Shown here one piece after another: positions 9,656-18,620 of a stretch of 58,609 nt of DNA; position 1 is the stretch's first letter, and each line of letters opens with the position of its first letter. The position numbers were made by a program, and so were the translations under genes. The notes under the pieces were generated by a model that worked only from the letters and a program-made list of their open reading frames with translations, ran no database searches and was not told the origin of the DNA. The stretch is from an uncultured Proteiniphilum sp. (lineage in GTDB: Bacteria > Bacteroidota > Bacteroidia > Bacteroidales > Dysgonomonadaceae): contig CAKMJT010000033.1 of assembly GCA_927407015.1 (NCBI GenBank), positions 1 through 58,609 on the forward strand, written 5' to 3'.

Positions 9656-11001
9656 ATTCAGACAATCTCAAAGAGAAGAAATTATTCATAGAGACCTACG
9701 GATGCCAGATGAATGTCGCTGACACCGAAGTGGTAGCATCTATCATGGAGATGGATGGCTACAGGCTGACCGATAACGACCGGGAAGCCGATGCTATTTT
9801 CGTGAACACATGCTCCATCCGTGAAAATGCAGAACAGAAAGTGCTTCAGCGCCTGGAATATTTCTATTCGCTGAAGAGAAAACGCAAGGATCATCTCATT
9901 GTTGGCGTACTGGGCTGCATGGCCGAACGGGCGAAATCGGACCTGATCGACAACCACCACGTGGATGTGGTGGTGGGCCCCGACGCCTACCTCGATCTGC
10001 CCAGTCTTGTGGGAGCAGCTGAACGGGGCGAGAAAGTGATGAACATACAACTCTCCAAAACGGAGACCTACAAGGATGTGATCCCCCTCAAGATGGAAGG
10101 GAGCAATATCTCCGGTTACATCTCCATCATGCGCGGGTGCGATAAATTTTGTACCTACTGCATCGTGCCCTACACACGCGGACGGGAGCGCAGCCGTAAA
10201 CCGGGGAGCATCCTCAACGAGCTGCGTGTGATGCGCGAAAAGGGGTTCAGGGAAGTCATCCTGCTGGGGCAGAATGTAAATTCGTACCGTTACCGCGAGG
10301 GTGACACAAAAATAGATTTTCATGAGCTGCTGGCGATGGTCGCCGTGGAAGCTCCCGAAATGCGCATCCGTTTTACCACCTCCCATCCGTGGGATATGAA
10401 CGACCAGACACTGGAGACGATTGCCCGTTACAGGAACCTGTGCAACTATATCCACCTCCCTGTGCAATCGGGCAGTTCACGCATGTTGAAGCTGATGAAC
10501 AGAAGATACGACCGGAAGTGGTATATGGAAAGAATCGCGGCCATCAAACGGATCATCCCCGACTGCGGGCTCTCCACCGATATCATGTGCGGCTTTCATA
10601 CAGAAACGGAAGAAGATCATCAGGAAACACTCTCACTCATGCGTGAGGTGGGGTTCGATTCAGCGTTCATGTTCAAATATTCCGAGCGGCCGGGGACCTA
10701 TGCCGCGAAGAAGCTGGAAGACAACGTGCCGGAAGAGGTCAAGAACAGAAGGCTGCAGGAAATTATCAACCTGCAGCAGGAACTGTCACGCCAAAGCAAT
10801 GAGCAGGACCTGGGTAAGGAATTTGAAATACTGGTGGAGGGATTCTCCAAACGCTCCAGGGAGCAACTCTTTGGACGTACGGACCAGAACAAGGTGCTTA
10901 TCTTCAACAAAAAGAAACACCGCATCGGTGAGTTCGTGAAGGTTAAGGTGAACGGATTCACCTCCGCCACACTCCTGGGTGAATCATTGGACATTGAATA
11001 A
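9652..11001 (+). CDS. miaB: tRNA-2-methylthio-N6-dimethylallyladenosine synthase MiaB
   Basis: 449 residues, normal length. The N-terminal UPF0004 domain supplies Cys18 (YGCQMN), Cys54 (NTCSIREN) and Cys89 (LGCMAERAK) for one [4Fe-4S] cluster. The radical-SAM domain carries the CxxxCxxC motif GCDKFCTYC (Cys163, 167, 170). A TRAM domain closes the protein (FGRTDQNKVLIF...VKVNGFTSATLLGE). The enzyme adds the 2-methylthio group to i6A37 of tRNAs reading UNN codons. The IETYGCQMNVADTE signature separates MiaB from RimO and MtaB. Confidence 0.97.
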   Translation: MNSDNLKEKKLFIETYGCQMNVADTEVVASIMEMDGYRLTDNDREADAIFVNTCSIRENAEQKVLQRLEYFYSLKRKRKDHLIVGVLGCMAERAKSDLIDNHHVDVVVGPDAYLDLPSLVGAAERGEKVMNIQLSKTETYKDVIPLKMEGSNISGYISIMRGCDKFCTYCIVPYTRGRERSRKPGSILNELRVMREKGFREVILLGQNVNSYRYREGDTKIDFHELLAMVAVEAPEMRIRFTTSHPWDMNDQTLETIARYRNLCNYIHLPVQSGSSRMLKLMNRRYDRKWYMERIAAIKRIIPDCGLSTDIMCGFHTETEEDHQETLSLMREVGFDSAFMFKYSERPGTYAAKKLEDNVPEEVKNRRLQEIINLQQELSRQSNEQDLGKEFEILVEGFSKRSREQLFGRTDQNKVLIFNKKKHRIGEFVKVKVNGFTSATLLGESLDIE

Positions 11002-11128
11002 ACAATTTCGGCAATGAAACGTTTAATTGGATACAAGGGCCCTCTTTCGATGACACAAAAAGGGTCTCACGTGATAGGAATCAACCCGGATTGAAAGAAA
11101 AAACAACTAACAATTAAACGCCACAATT

Positions 11129-11371
11129 ATGAAATCAGAAGCAAAATTATTATTGGGATTAGGTATTGGTATAGCACTTGGTGCAGCCGTAGGTTATATC
11201 ATGGGTACCGACAAGAAGGAAGAATGGCTTGAACAGGCCAACGAATTTGCCGATAAGGTAAGAGCCAACGTGAAATCGGCCGTTTACAGGGGCAAAAGTG
11301 AAGTACAGGATTTAAAGGAAGATATCGACGATATTGCTGAAATAGCAAAGAAAGAACTGGCCAAACAATAA
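11129..11371 (+). CDS. YtxH-domain protein
   Basis: 80 residues: a glycine-rich membrane segment (LLLGLGIGIALGAAVGYIMG) followed by a charged amphipathic helix (VKSAVYRGKSEVQDLKED...). This is the YtxH layout, small envelope proteins often linked to stress and found next to DUF1469 holin-like genes, as here. It is the first gene of a three-gene run with 24 bp to the next gene. Molecular role unknown. Confidence 0.85.
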   Translation: MKSEAKLLLGLGIGIALGAAVGYIMGTDKKEEWLEQANEFADKVRANVKSAVYRGKSEVQDLKEDIDDIAEIAKKELAKQ

Positions 11372-11395
11372 CTTATGACCTAACCTGCCTAAACG

Positions 11396-11773
11396 ATGGA
11401 AGAGAAAAAAGTAAGTACGCTGTTCGAGGAGATGAGGGATGATATATCCAACTACATCACAAGTACGCTTGAACTCGGAAAACTGGAAGTGTATGAGAAG
11501 ATCAGCCTGGGATCATCTGCAATCACCTTTGGGTTGATGGTGGCCGGTGTTGCCCTGTTTGCACTGTTATTCATTTTTATCGCTCTCGGACTATATCTGG
11601 GAGAGTTGCTTCAGAACACCTGGGCCGGCTTCGGCATCGTAGCCGCATTTGCCCTGTTGATTATGTTGTTGATGCTGCTTACAGGAAAGCCTTTCAAGCA
11701 AAAAGTGACCAACAAGGTGATCCGCTTTTTGATGGATAATGACGATAGGGATCATAAAAACAGGAACAAATGA
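11396..11773 (+). CDS. Phage-holin-superfamily protein (DUF1469 type)
   Basis: 125 residues: a cytoplasmic amphipathic N-terminus (FEEMRDDISNYITSTLELGK), two transmembrane segments (about 40-65 and 75-97) and a basic tail. This matches the DUF1469/holin_3 family of bacterial membrane proteins, which despite the name are chromosomal and not tied to a prophage. No phage gene is nearby. Its stop overlaps the start of the next gene by 4 bp (ATGA), so the two are translationally coupled. Confidence 0.85.
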   Translation: MEEKKVSTLFEEMRDDISNYITSTLELGKLEVYEKISLGSSAITFGLMVAGVALFALLFIFIALGLYLGELLQNTWAGFGIVAAFALLIMLLMLLTGKPFKQKVTNKVIRFLMDNDDRDHKNRNK

Positions 11774-12150
11774 GCACCTATAAATTAACACCGCTGGAAG
11801 AACTGCGTTTAGAGAAGAAACGATTGAGCGAAGAACGGACTATTGCCAGCCAGCGTCTTTCTTATCAGCTGCAGTATCTGAACGACAACTGGGGATCGAT
11901 GCTCACCAAGGGGGTCACGTCTTCTGTCAAATCGAAATTTGCCGAAACAGTCGATAATTTATCGGGAGGGGCCTCCCATTCCGTGACACCTTTTGTGACA
12001 AGAAAGACAAATCCGTGGCTAAACTTCGCCATGGCAAACCTCCCCCTCATAGGGTCGCTCTCCTGGGGCGTGGCCAAACCGGTCATCCTGGCATTTGCCG
12101 CAAAAAAAGTCACTTCACTGATCTTTGGCAGGAGAAGAAAAACCAGGTGA
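11770..12150 (+). CDS. Conserved hypothetical, third gene of the YtxH/holin-like operon
   Basis: 126 residues. The N-terminus is a charged helix (LTPLEELRLEKKRLSEER). A hydrophobic stretch (FAMANLPLIGSLSWGVAKPVI) is followed by a basic tail ending FGRRRKTR. It overlaps the preceding gene by 4 bp. No family function is recognised; position suggests it works with the two envelope proteins before it, perhaps as a peripheral membrane partner. Confidence 0.75.
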   Translation: MSTYKLTPLEELRLEKKRLSEERTIASQRLSYQLQYLNDNWGSMLTKGVTSSVKSKFAETVDNLSGGASHSVTPFVTRKTNPWLNFAMANLPLIGSLSWGVAKPVILAFAAKKVTSLIFGRRRKTR

Positions 12151-12180
12151 TAGTGATTGAAGACAATCGCTCCTTTCGTT

Positions 12181-14472
12181 TTAAAGAATGGATCTGTGGA
12201 CGGTGCTTACACCGTCCACTTTTGCTATCTTGCCGCAGAGCTGATTCACCTCTTCGGCACTGTGCACATGAAGGTTGAACACACCTTCAAATATGCCGTC
12301 CTTTGAAGAGACATTCACACTCTGTATATTCACCACCACATCTTCAGCCAGTTTGGCCAGGATGTTACTGAGAATGCCAATACGGTCTATCCCTGTAAAG
12401 ACTATCGATGCCAGGAAGGAGTACTGCCTGTAGTCACCCCAGGCCACAACGATGATCCGGTCTCCATAATTGGATTTAAGTTTCAATCCCGTCTGACAGG
12501 AACGTTTATGCACCTCCACTTCCTCATTCGCGGTAACATACCCGAAAACGTCATCTCCCGGAAGCGGGTTACAGCACGAGGGGACGATGAAATTTTTCCG
12601 GAAATTGGTCTCTGTAAGCCGATAGATCTCTTTTCGGTCGATATTTGGGAGCACGGGCTCGTCGGATACCAATATAGCGGCGGGCACACCATCCTCCATT
12701 TTGGCCGTTTTCTGATCAACCGGCGACTTTTTGATGGCGTTCATTGCCTGTTTCACATAGCGGACAAACAGATTGTCCTGTTTTTCCGGCTCCACTTTCA
12801 CATGAAAGAAGGCATGCTTGTCGGGAGGCAATGCAGCATCGTTATTTCCGATTAAATAATATAAATCCTCCTTATTCTCGGCCTTATAGGAATGGAGTAT
12901 CTTGTTGAACACCGTGTTGTCTATCGGCTCATTGTCGAACAGTTCACCGAGCATATTCATCCCTTTCTCGACAATACGACGCCGCTGGCGCCGTAACGAG
13001 GCTTCAATTTTTGTCCTCGCCTTGGCTGTAGTGACAAAATTGAGCCACTCAGGCTGCGGATTCACCGACTGGGAGGTGAGTATCTCTATCTGGTCGCCGC
13101 TGCGGAGCTTCTGGCTGAGGGGCACCAATGTATGGTTCACCTTGGCTCCCAGACAATGATCACCTATCCGGGTGTGGATGATATAGGCAAAATCGAGTGC
13201 TGTCGCTCCCTGCGGCAATGTGCGTATATCCCCTTTGGGGGTAAACACAAATATCTCAGAGGAGAACAGATTCATTTTCACCGTATCCAGAAAATCGATG
13301 GCATTGGGATTCGGATTGGAGAGTATCTCCTGGATCGTTTTCAGCCATTTATCCAGTTCGTTGTCTTCTTCAATTCTGTTCTCCTTGTACTTCCAGTGTG
13401 CCGCAAATCCCTTTTCGGCTATATCGTCCATCCGCCGGCTGCGGATCTGTATCTCGATCCACTTCCCATCGGGCCCCATCACGGTAAGGTGCAGTGCCTG
13501 ATAACCGTTGGCTTTGGGATGGCTCACCCAGTCACGGATACGGTCCGGACGCAGCTTATAAATATCAGTGATGGCAGAATAGATGTCCCAGCACTGTTTC
13601 TTCTCATCCATACCGGGAAAGACCTCGAAGATGATACGCACGGCAAACAGGTCATACACCTCTGAAAAGTCAATGCCCTTGGTCTGCATCTTGTTCCAGA
13701 TGGAATAGACCGACTTCACGCGGGCCCGCATCTCGTAGGTTATATCCATTTTGTCGAGGGCCTTCACAACCGGCACGGCAAAATGTTCATAGATCTTATT
13801 CCGTTCGGGAGCGGTCTTCTCAATTTGCCGGGTGAGATCGGCATATGCCTCGGGATGCTCATACCTGAAACAGAGCTCTTCCAGTTCCGTTTTGATGGCA
13901 AACAATCCCAGCCTGTGTGCCAGCGGGGCATAGATATAGAGTGTTTCACCGGTTATCTTGAATTGCTTGGTGGAGCTCATCGATGACAGGGTGCGCATAT
14001 TGTGGAGCCTGTCGGCAATCTTGATCAGGATCACCCGGATATCATCCGACATGGTCAGCAGCAGCTTGCGGAAATTCTCTGCCTGCGTCGATACATTCTC
14101 GCCGAACATCCCGCTGGAGATCTTTGTCAGGCCATCCACAATCTGGGCAATCTTATCGCCAAACAGTGCACGGATATCTTCCACCGTGTAATCGGTATCT
14201 TCCACCACGTCGTGCAGCAGTGAAGCAGATATGGAGGTAGACCCCAGCCCCATCTCCCGGGAGATGATACGGGCCACCGCCAGCGGATGCATGACATAGG
14301 GCTCACCCGAACGGCGGCGGGCTCCTTTGTGTGCCTCCTTCGCCATATTGAATGCCCGGGTGATGATATCCACTTTCCGCCGGTGATTGGAGTTCAGGTA
14401 GTCGTTCAGCAGTCCCTGAAACTCTTCCTCAATCATCTGATCTTCCGCAAGCAATTTATCCTCTTCACTCAT
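12181..14472 (-). CDS. Bifunctional (p)ppGpp synthetase/hydrolase, RelA/SpoT family
   Basis: 763 residues with the full long-RSH layout. An HD hydrolase domain comes first (YVMHPLAVARI, LLHDVVEDTDYT, ADRLHNMRTL), then the synthetase domain (RVKSVYSIWNKM, YDLFAVRIIF, GYQALHLTV). A TGS domain follows (VFTPKGDIRTLPQGATALDF), and the C-terminal ACT domain holds IDRIGILSNILAKLAED. The hydrolase HD residues are intact, so it should both make and degrade the stringent-response alarmone. It converges with the envelope operon and is divergent from the TPP-riboswitch operon. Confidence 0.95.
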   Translation of the reverse strand: MSEEDKLLAEDQMIEEEFQGLLNDYLNSNHRRKVDIITRAFNMAKEAHKGARRRSGEPYVMHPLAVARIISREMGLGSTSISASLLHDVVEDTDYTVEDIRALFGDKIAQIVDGLTKISSGMFGENVSTQAENFRKLLLTMSDDIRVILIKIADRLHNMRTLSSMSSTKQFKITGETLYIYAPLAHRLGLFAIKTELEELCFRYEHPEAYADLTRQIEKTAPERNKIYEHFAVPVVKALDKMDITYEMRARVKSVYSIWNKMQTKGIDFSEVYDLFAVRIIFEVFPGMDEKKQCWDIYSAITDIYKLRPDRIRDWVSHPKANGYQALHLTVMGPDGKWIEIQIRSRRMDDIAEKGFAAHWKYKENRIEEDNELDKWLKTIQEILSNPNPNAIDFLDTVKMNLFSSEIFVFTPKGDIRTLPQGATALDFAYIIHTRIGDHCLGAKVNHTLVPLSQKLRSGDQIEILTSQSVNPQPEWLNFVTTAKARTKIEASLRRQRRRIVEKGMNMLGELFDNEPIDNTVFNKILHSYKAENKEDLYYLIGNNDAALPPDKHAFFHVKVEPEKQDNLFVRYVKQAMNAIKKSPVDQKTAKMEDGVPAAILVSDEPVLPNIDRKEIYRLTETNFRKNFIVPSCCNPLPGDDVFGYVTANEEVEVHKRSCQTGLKLKSNYGDRIIVVAWGDYRQYSFLASIVFTGIDRIGILSNILAKLAEDVVVNIQSVNVSSKDGIFEGVFNLHVHSAEEVNQLCGKIAKVDGVSTVHRSIL

Positions 14473-14641
14473 AGCAACCTTTAGACCTTAATTTTAACGA
14501 AACGTTTAAGGTGAACGAAATTACAAATAAATCGAGAGATACAATCAAATCGACCTGTTATTTTTGTGATGCTCCCTTCCTTGCATGTTAAAAAGAATGT
14601 AAAAAAGAGGGTAAAAAAACCATTGTTGAACAAAAAAAACC

Positions 14642-14649
14642 TATCTTTG
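14642..14649 (+). promoter_or_regulatory. Candidate -7 box for the thiamine-uptake operon
   Basis: TATCTTTG matches TAnnTTTG exactly and lies 12 bp before the riboswitch, which suits a transcript beginning just upstream of the aptamer. No clear -33 element is seen. Confidence 0.5.
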
Positions 14650-14661
14650 TTTTTTAAATCA

Positions 14662-14735
14662 ACAGGGGTGCCCCAACAGAACGGGCTGAGATCATACCCA
14701 TATCACCTGATCCGGATAATGCCGGCGGAGGGAAA
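14662..14735 (+). ncRNA. TPP (THI-element) riboswitch
   Basis: The thi-box landmarks are all present and in order: AGGGGTGCC, then GGGCTGAGA, then ACCC, the ACCTGATCCGGATAATGCC core, and closing GGAGGGAA. This aptamer binds thiamine diphosphate and represses thiamine genes. Here it precedes a TonB-dependent receptor and pnuT, which fixes their likely substrate as thiamine. The expression platform probably lies in the 120 bp before the receptor ATG. Confidence 0.95.
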
Positions 14736-14811
14736 GGAAGCAGTACACATCCCGGTGCTCTTCAACAGGTATCCATCTTATTTAAATCCCCTTTTTTATT
14801 TCACGAACACC

Positions 14812-14840
14812 GTTGAATAAATTCAAACTTTTTGTTCAAC
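14812..14840 (+). promoter_or_regulatory. Two mutually exclusive short hairpins downstream of the TPP aptamer
   Basis: GTTGAA at 14812 can pair with TTCAA at 14822 (followed by ACTTTTTG, a weak terminator) or with TTCAAC at 14835. Such alternative pairing is what an expression platform needs, but stems of 5-6 bp are weak and this is only a candidate. Confidence 0.3.
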
Positions 14841-14856
14841 ACAAAAAACAGGTAAA

Positions 14857-17097
14857 ATGAAAAAGGTATTCTTTTCAATTCTGCTGACACTTTTCTCAGC
14901 AACAGTTTTTCAGACAATGGCGCAAGCAGATGCCGCATCCGGAGACAGTATCAACAACATCCGGCTGGAGGAGGTGATCGTCTCTGCCACACGTGCCGGT
15001 GCACAGACACCGGTCTCTTATTCCAATATCTCCTCTGCGGAGATCAAAAGACAAAATGCGGCACGCAACATCCCCGCTATTTTGCAGACCACCCCTTCGC
15101 TGGTATCTTTTACAGAGGACGGGCTGGGCGTGGGTAACACCTATTTCAGGATCCGCGGCACCGATGCTACCCGCATCAACGTGACACTGAACGGTATGCC
15201 GCTGAATAATCCCGAGAGCCAGGAAGTGTTCTGGGTGAACCTGCCCGACCTCTCCACCTCACTTCAAAATATTCAGATACAGCGCGGCGTGGGCACCTCC
15301 ACCAACGGATCAGGTGCTTTTGGCGCCAGCATCTCCCTGCAGACTACCGGTGCCCGCTCCGAGGCGTATGGGGAAGCATCCACAGCGGTGGGCAGCTATG
15401 GTACCTTCCTGTCGAATATTGCCGCCGGAACGGGTATTTTAGAGAACGGACTTTCGTTCGATGCCCGATTCTCGCGTGTTTTTGGCGATGGATATGTACG
15501 TAACGGGAGTGTGGATCACACCAACCTCTATGTGGCATTATCACACTACACCGATCACCAGCTGATACGGCTGAGCTACCTGAAAGGAGTACAACATACG
15601 GGAATCACCTGGGAAGGTGTATCGGAAGAGCAGATGCAGGAATATGGTCGCCGGTACAACCCCGCGGGAGAGTATACCGATGAAGCCGGAAACCGGCTCT
15701 ATTACGACAATGAAACCGATAATTATTACTCCGATATAGTACAGTTGACACTTACCAGGGAGCTGAACCGCTATCTCGTTCTGAACGCGGGTCTCAGCTA
15801 CAATTACGGATATGGCTATTACGAGAATTACAGAGAGGATAACGACTTCGCTGATTTTGGCCTTCCGGCGCAAACGGTGGAGGGGGTAACCTACGACAGT
15901 AGTGATTTTATACGCCGTAAGCTGATGGAAAATGATTTTTATGTGGCAAACATCGGGTTCATCTATACAAGAAACCGGTTGAAACTGACTTTTGGGGGAA
16001 TGTACAGCTTCTACGACGGAGATCACTACGGACGGTTGCCGTGGGTGAAATTCAATCAGGATATCGCCGAAAACTATGAGTGGTACCGCAATGTGGGAAG
16101 AAAAGCTGAGGTCAACCTGTTCACAAAGGCAGATTACCAGCTGAATGAGAGGCTCTCTCTTTTCGGTGATCTGCAATACCGGCGGATCAATTACAGTTTC
16201 AGTGGTTTGGACGACGACCTGATGGATCTGACAGGTGATTTCACCTACAATTTTTTAAACCCCAAGGCAGGCGTCTCTCTTCTCCTCAACAAGCGTAACC
16301 GGCTCTATGCCTCAGCGGCAGTGGGACAGCGTGAACCACTCCGTACCGACCTCAAGGACGGAATCAAAGGGGAAACGCTGAATCCCATCCAACCGGAAAG
16401 GATGATCGATTATGAACTGGGATACCGTTATAGCGTTGAAAATGGTACTCACCTGGGTGCGAACTTCTATTTCATGGATTACCACAATCAGATGGTGCAG
16501 ACAGGGAAACTCAACAATGTGGGCTACAAGCTGATGGAGAACGTGAAGGAGAGTTACCGCGCAGGGCTGGAACTGGAAGCAGCCGTGCCCCTGTGGGAAA
16601 ACAAGATCAGGGTGGACGCCAACGCGACCTTCAGCCGGAACAAGATCCAAAATTATACCGCCTGGTTCGACCAGTATGACAATCAGGATGATTGGAATTG
16701 GGTGAGACAGATATCCAAAGAATACGGGACCACCGATATTTCGTTCTCCCCTGACGTGGTAAGCAGTATGGCGATTACCTGGCAGCCCACGCCCGCGATC
16801 TATGTGAACCTGATGGGAAAATATGTGAGCAGACAGTACCTGGACAACACGTCGGATAAGACCAAATCGATTGATCCCTATTTCGTAAGCAACCTCTCCG
16901 CCGGCTATGTATTCAGAAAATCTCCCATCGGCACCTTCAACCTCCAGGTTTTCGTGAATAATCTGTTCAACAGGGAGTACGTGGCCAACGGGTGGGCAGC
17001 CACCGATACCTTTGCCGACGGCAGCTCCCTCAACTGGATCGGCTACTACCCGCAGGCAACCCGCAATTACATGGCACGGCTCACTATTTCGTTTTAA
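14857..17097 (+). CDS. TonB-dependent outer-membrane receptor, probably for thiamine
   Basis: 746 residues. Signal peptide (MKKVFFSILLTLFSATVFQT...), TonB box region (EEVIVSATR), plug domain (TYFRIRGTDATRINVTLNGM, IQRGVGTSTNGSGAFGAS) and a 22-strand-type barrel ending in the terminal-Phe signature NYMARLTISF. There is no CNA-B domain, so it is a classical receptor rather than SusC. The TPP riboswitch upstream and pnuT 6 bp downstream indicate thiamine or a phosphorylated form as ligand, matching the known Bacteroidetes TPP-regulated receptor-PnuT arrangement. Confidence 0.93.
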   Translation: MKKVFFSILLTLFSATVFQTMAQADAASGDSINNIRLEEVIVSATRAGAQTPVSYSNISSAEIKRQNAARNIPAILQTTPSLVSFTEDGLGVGNTYFRIRGTDATRINVTLNGMPLNNPESQEVFWVNLPDLSTSLQNIQIQRGVGTSTNGSGAFGASISLQTTGARSEAYGEASTAVGSYGTFLSNIAAGTGILENGLSFDARFSRVFGDGYVRNGSVDHTNLYVALSHYTDHQLIRLSYLKGVQHTGITWEGVSEEQMQEYGRRYNPAGEYTDEAGNRLYYDNETDNYYSDIVQLTLTRELNRYLVLNAGLSYNYGYGYYENYREDNDFADFGLPAQTVEGVTYDSSDFIRRKLMENDFYVANIGFIYTRNRLKLTFGGMYSFYDGDHYGRLPWVKFNQDIAENYEWYRNVGRKAEVNLFTKADYQLNERLSLFGDLQYRRINYSFSGLDDDLMDLTGDFTYNFLNPKAGVSLLLNKRNRLYASAAVGQREPLRTDLKDGIKGETLNPIQPERMIDYELGYRYSVENGTHLGANFYFMDYHNQMVQTGKLNNVGYKLMENVKESYRAGLELEAAVPLWENKIRVDANATFSRNKIQNYTAWFDQYDNQDDWNWVRQISKEYGTTDISFSPDVVSSMAITWQPTPAIYVNLMGKYVSRQYLDNTSDKTKSIDPYFVSNLSAGYVFRKSPIGTFNLQVFVNNLFNREYVANGWAATDTFADGSSLNWIGYYPQATRNYMARLTISF

Positions 17098-17103
17098 GTA
17101 AAA

Positions 17104-17667
17104 ATGGATATGCAAACCATCGAAATCATCGGCGCCGTTATCGGACTGCTTTATTTGTACCTGGAATATAAAGCCGACAAATGGCTCTGGCCGGTCGGCG
17201 TGCTGATGCCGGTGGTCTACATCTGGATCTTCTTCCGGAGCAAGTTCTATGCCGACATGGGCGTCAATGTGTACTACTTCATCGCAAGCATCTATGGCTG
17301 GATCCGTTGGAACAGAGGCCGCACGGAAGGGGAAGCACCTCCCATTGTTCACACCCCGCGGCGAATGATCCTTCCCCTCATGCTGATCACGACACTGCTC
17401 TTTGCTGCCATCTACCTGATCCTCACCCGCTACACCGACAGCCCGGTGGCGGCGGGCGACAGCTTCACCACCGCCCTGAGCATCGTGGGCATGTGGATGC
17501 TGGCGCAGAAGCATGCCGAGCAGTGGTGGGTCTGGTTTGCAGTGAATATCGTTTCCTGCGGATTATATGTATGGAAAGGGCTCTACCCCACCGCTATACT
17601 TTTTGCTATCTATTCCATTATTTCGGTTTTTGGCTATTTCAAATGGAAGCGCATGATGCAGCATTGA
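17104..17667 (+). CDS. pnuT: PnuT, PnuC-family inner-membrane thiamine transporter
   Basis: 187 residues with seven to eight predicted membrane segments. PnuC-family features are visible: the opening IGAVIGLLYLYLEYKADKW, the YYFIASIYGWIRW motif, and AQKHAEQWWVWFAVNIVS. PnuC members move vitamin precursors by facilitated diffusion with metabolic trapping; those under TPP riboswitches are the thiamine branch (PnuT). The gene follows the receptor by 6 bp. The kinase that normally traps the substrate is not adjacent; a thiamine diphosphokinase lies about 10 kb away at 27.9 kb. Confidence 0.92.
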   Translation: MDMQTIEIIGAVIGLLYLYLEYKADKWLWPVGVLMPVVYIWIFFRSKFYADMGVNVYYFIASIYGWIRWNRGRTEGEAPPIVHTPRRMILPLMLITTLLFAAIYLILTRYTDSPVAAGDSFTTALSIVGMWMLAQKHAEQWWVWFAVNIVSCGLYVWKGLYPTAILFAIYSIISVFGYFKWKRMMQH

Positions 17668-17746
17668 AATACGGCTCATTTTCTCACAACTTTCCACTCA
17701 TTTTTAACCAAATATGAGCCGTATTTTATATATCTTTGAGCCGTAT
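17667..17746 (+). promoter_or_regulatory. Three-site operator overlapping a -7 box, upstream of the winged-helix/Fic pair
   Basis: The 9-mer GAGCCGTAT occurs at 17716 and 17738 (22 bp apart) and inverted, as ATACGGCTC, at 17669. A -7 box TATCTTTG (17731-17738) abuts the third site, so a protein bound there would block the promoter. The first site overlaps the pnuT stop codon. The likely binder is the winged-helix protein encoded just downstream (autoregulation, inferred). Confidence 0.6.
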
Positions 17747-17764
17747 ATTTATACATGACAGATA

Positions 17765-17989
17765 ATGAATCGGAAAGATATTATATTAAGCTGGTTAAAA
17801 GAGAATCCCGGACGGGCTTCCAGTGAAATTCTGAAGGGTAGTGGTTTGACCATTTCCTTGCCCACGCTTAAAAGAGATTTATCCGATTTAGCGAAAGATA
17901 ATTATCTTGTGACGGAAGGCCGGGGCAAAGCATTAAAATACTTAAAGAGAAAAAGACAGCATCGGGCAAATCGAAAGATGAAGCGGTGA
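17765..17989 (+). CDS. Small winged-helix DNA-binding protein (partner of Fic)
   Basis: 74 residues. A winged-helix fold is evident: helix 1 (RKDIILSWLKENPG), recognition helix region (LTISLPTLKRDLSDLAKDN), wing (YLVTEGRGKALKYL) and a basic tail. It resembles the N-terminal wHTH of many Bacteroidetes Fic proteins. Its stop codon overlaps the start of the Fic gene, so the pair may be a translationally coupled regulator-effector pair or a wHTH-Fic protein split by a frameshift. The stretch is much AT-richer than its neighbours, a sign of acquisition. Confidence 0.8.
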   Translation: MNRKDIILSWLKENPGRASSEILKGSGLTISLPTLKRDLSDLAKDNYLVTEGRGKALKYLKRKRQHRANRKMKR

Positions 17990-18486
17990 TGCTGTTAAAT
18001 CATAAAGAAGCAATTGATTTTATCATTGATAACAGCGACTATCTCTCTACTCTGTCGGTAGGAAAAATTGAAAACATTCACAGTATTCTGATCAAAGAAC
18101 TGAATGTTGACAGAAATTTAAGAACCAGACGTGTAGGCATCACCGGCACCAATTACAAGCCGCTGGATAATGAGTTCCAGATTAGAGAAGCTTTGGAGGA
18201 TGTATGTAAATTGGTTAATAACCGGGAAAATATTTTTGAAAAAGCATTCTTATTGCTTGTTATGATCTCTTACATCCAGCCTTTTAACGACGGAAATAAA
18301 AGAACCGCAAGGATACTGAGTAATGCTCAGATGATAGCTGGCGGTTACTGCCCCATTTCTTTCAGAACCGTTGATTCGGTCGATTATAAAAAAGCAATGC
18401 TCCTGTTTTATGAACAGAATAACATGACAGCATTCAAAAATATCTTTATCGATCAGTTTGAATTTGCAGTAAATACCTATTTCTAA
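17989..18486 (+). CDS. Fic/DOC-family protein with altered active-site motif
   Basis: About 165 residues from the ATG at 17989; a GTG one codon upstream overlaps the preceding stop. The Fic core is plain: a flap-like strand (VGITGTNYKPL), then the active-site loop IQPFNDGNKRTARIL. The canonical loop is HPFx(D/E)GNxR and its His is the general base for AMP transfer; here that position is Gln (about residue 97), with the rest intact. Normal AMPylation is therefore doubtful. It could bind nucleotide without transferring it, or act by another chemistry. It pairs with the winged-helix gene and sits alone among core metabolic genes. Confidence 0.88.
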   Translation: MLLNHKEAIDFIIDNSDYLSTLSVGKIENIHSILIKELNVDRNLRTRRVGITGTNYKPLDNEFQIREALEDVCKLVNNRENIFEKAFLLLVMISYIQPFNDGNKRTARILSNAQMIAGGYCPISFRTVDSVDYKKAMLLFYEQNNMTAFKNIFIDQFEFAVNTYF

Positions 18487-18620
18487 CCGACAATTGCGTC
18501 GGTAAGTTCGTCGACAGAGAAGCCGACAAAAAGAAGATCAATCACACACCTGGATAAAGTGTGAATCGATCTCCTTTCCGGTGAATGTATGTAAAAAAAG
18601 ATTTTCTTCTTTCGAAACGG

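Noticed and set aside
11396..11773. Prophage call from the holin-like gene
   Set aside because: DUF1469 proteins are ordinary chromosomal envelope proteins; no other phage gene is present.
14566..14820. 84-codon plus-strand frame
   Set aside because: It runs through the TPP riboswitch and has no protein features.
16312..17514. 400-codon frame on the minus strand, very His/Val-rich
   Set aside because: Antisense to the TonB receptor and pnuT; composition is typical of a shadow frame.
18488..18504. ACCGAC/GTCGGT hairpin after Fic as a terminator
   Set aside because: No T-run follows on either strand.
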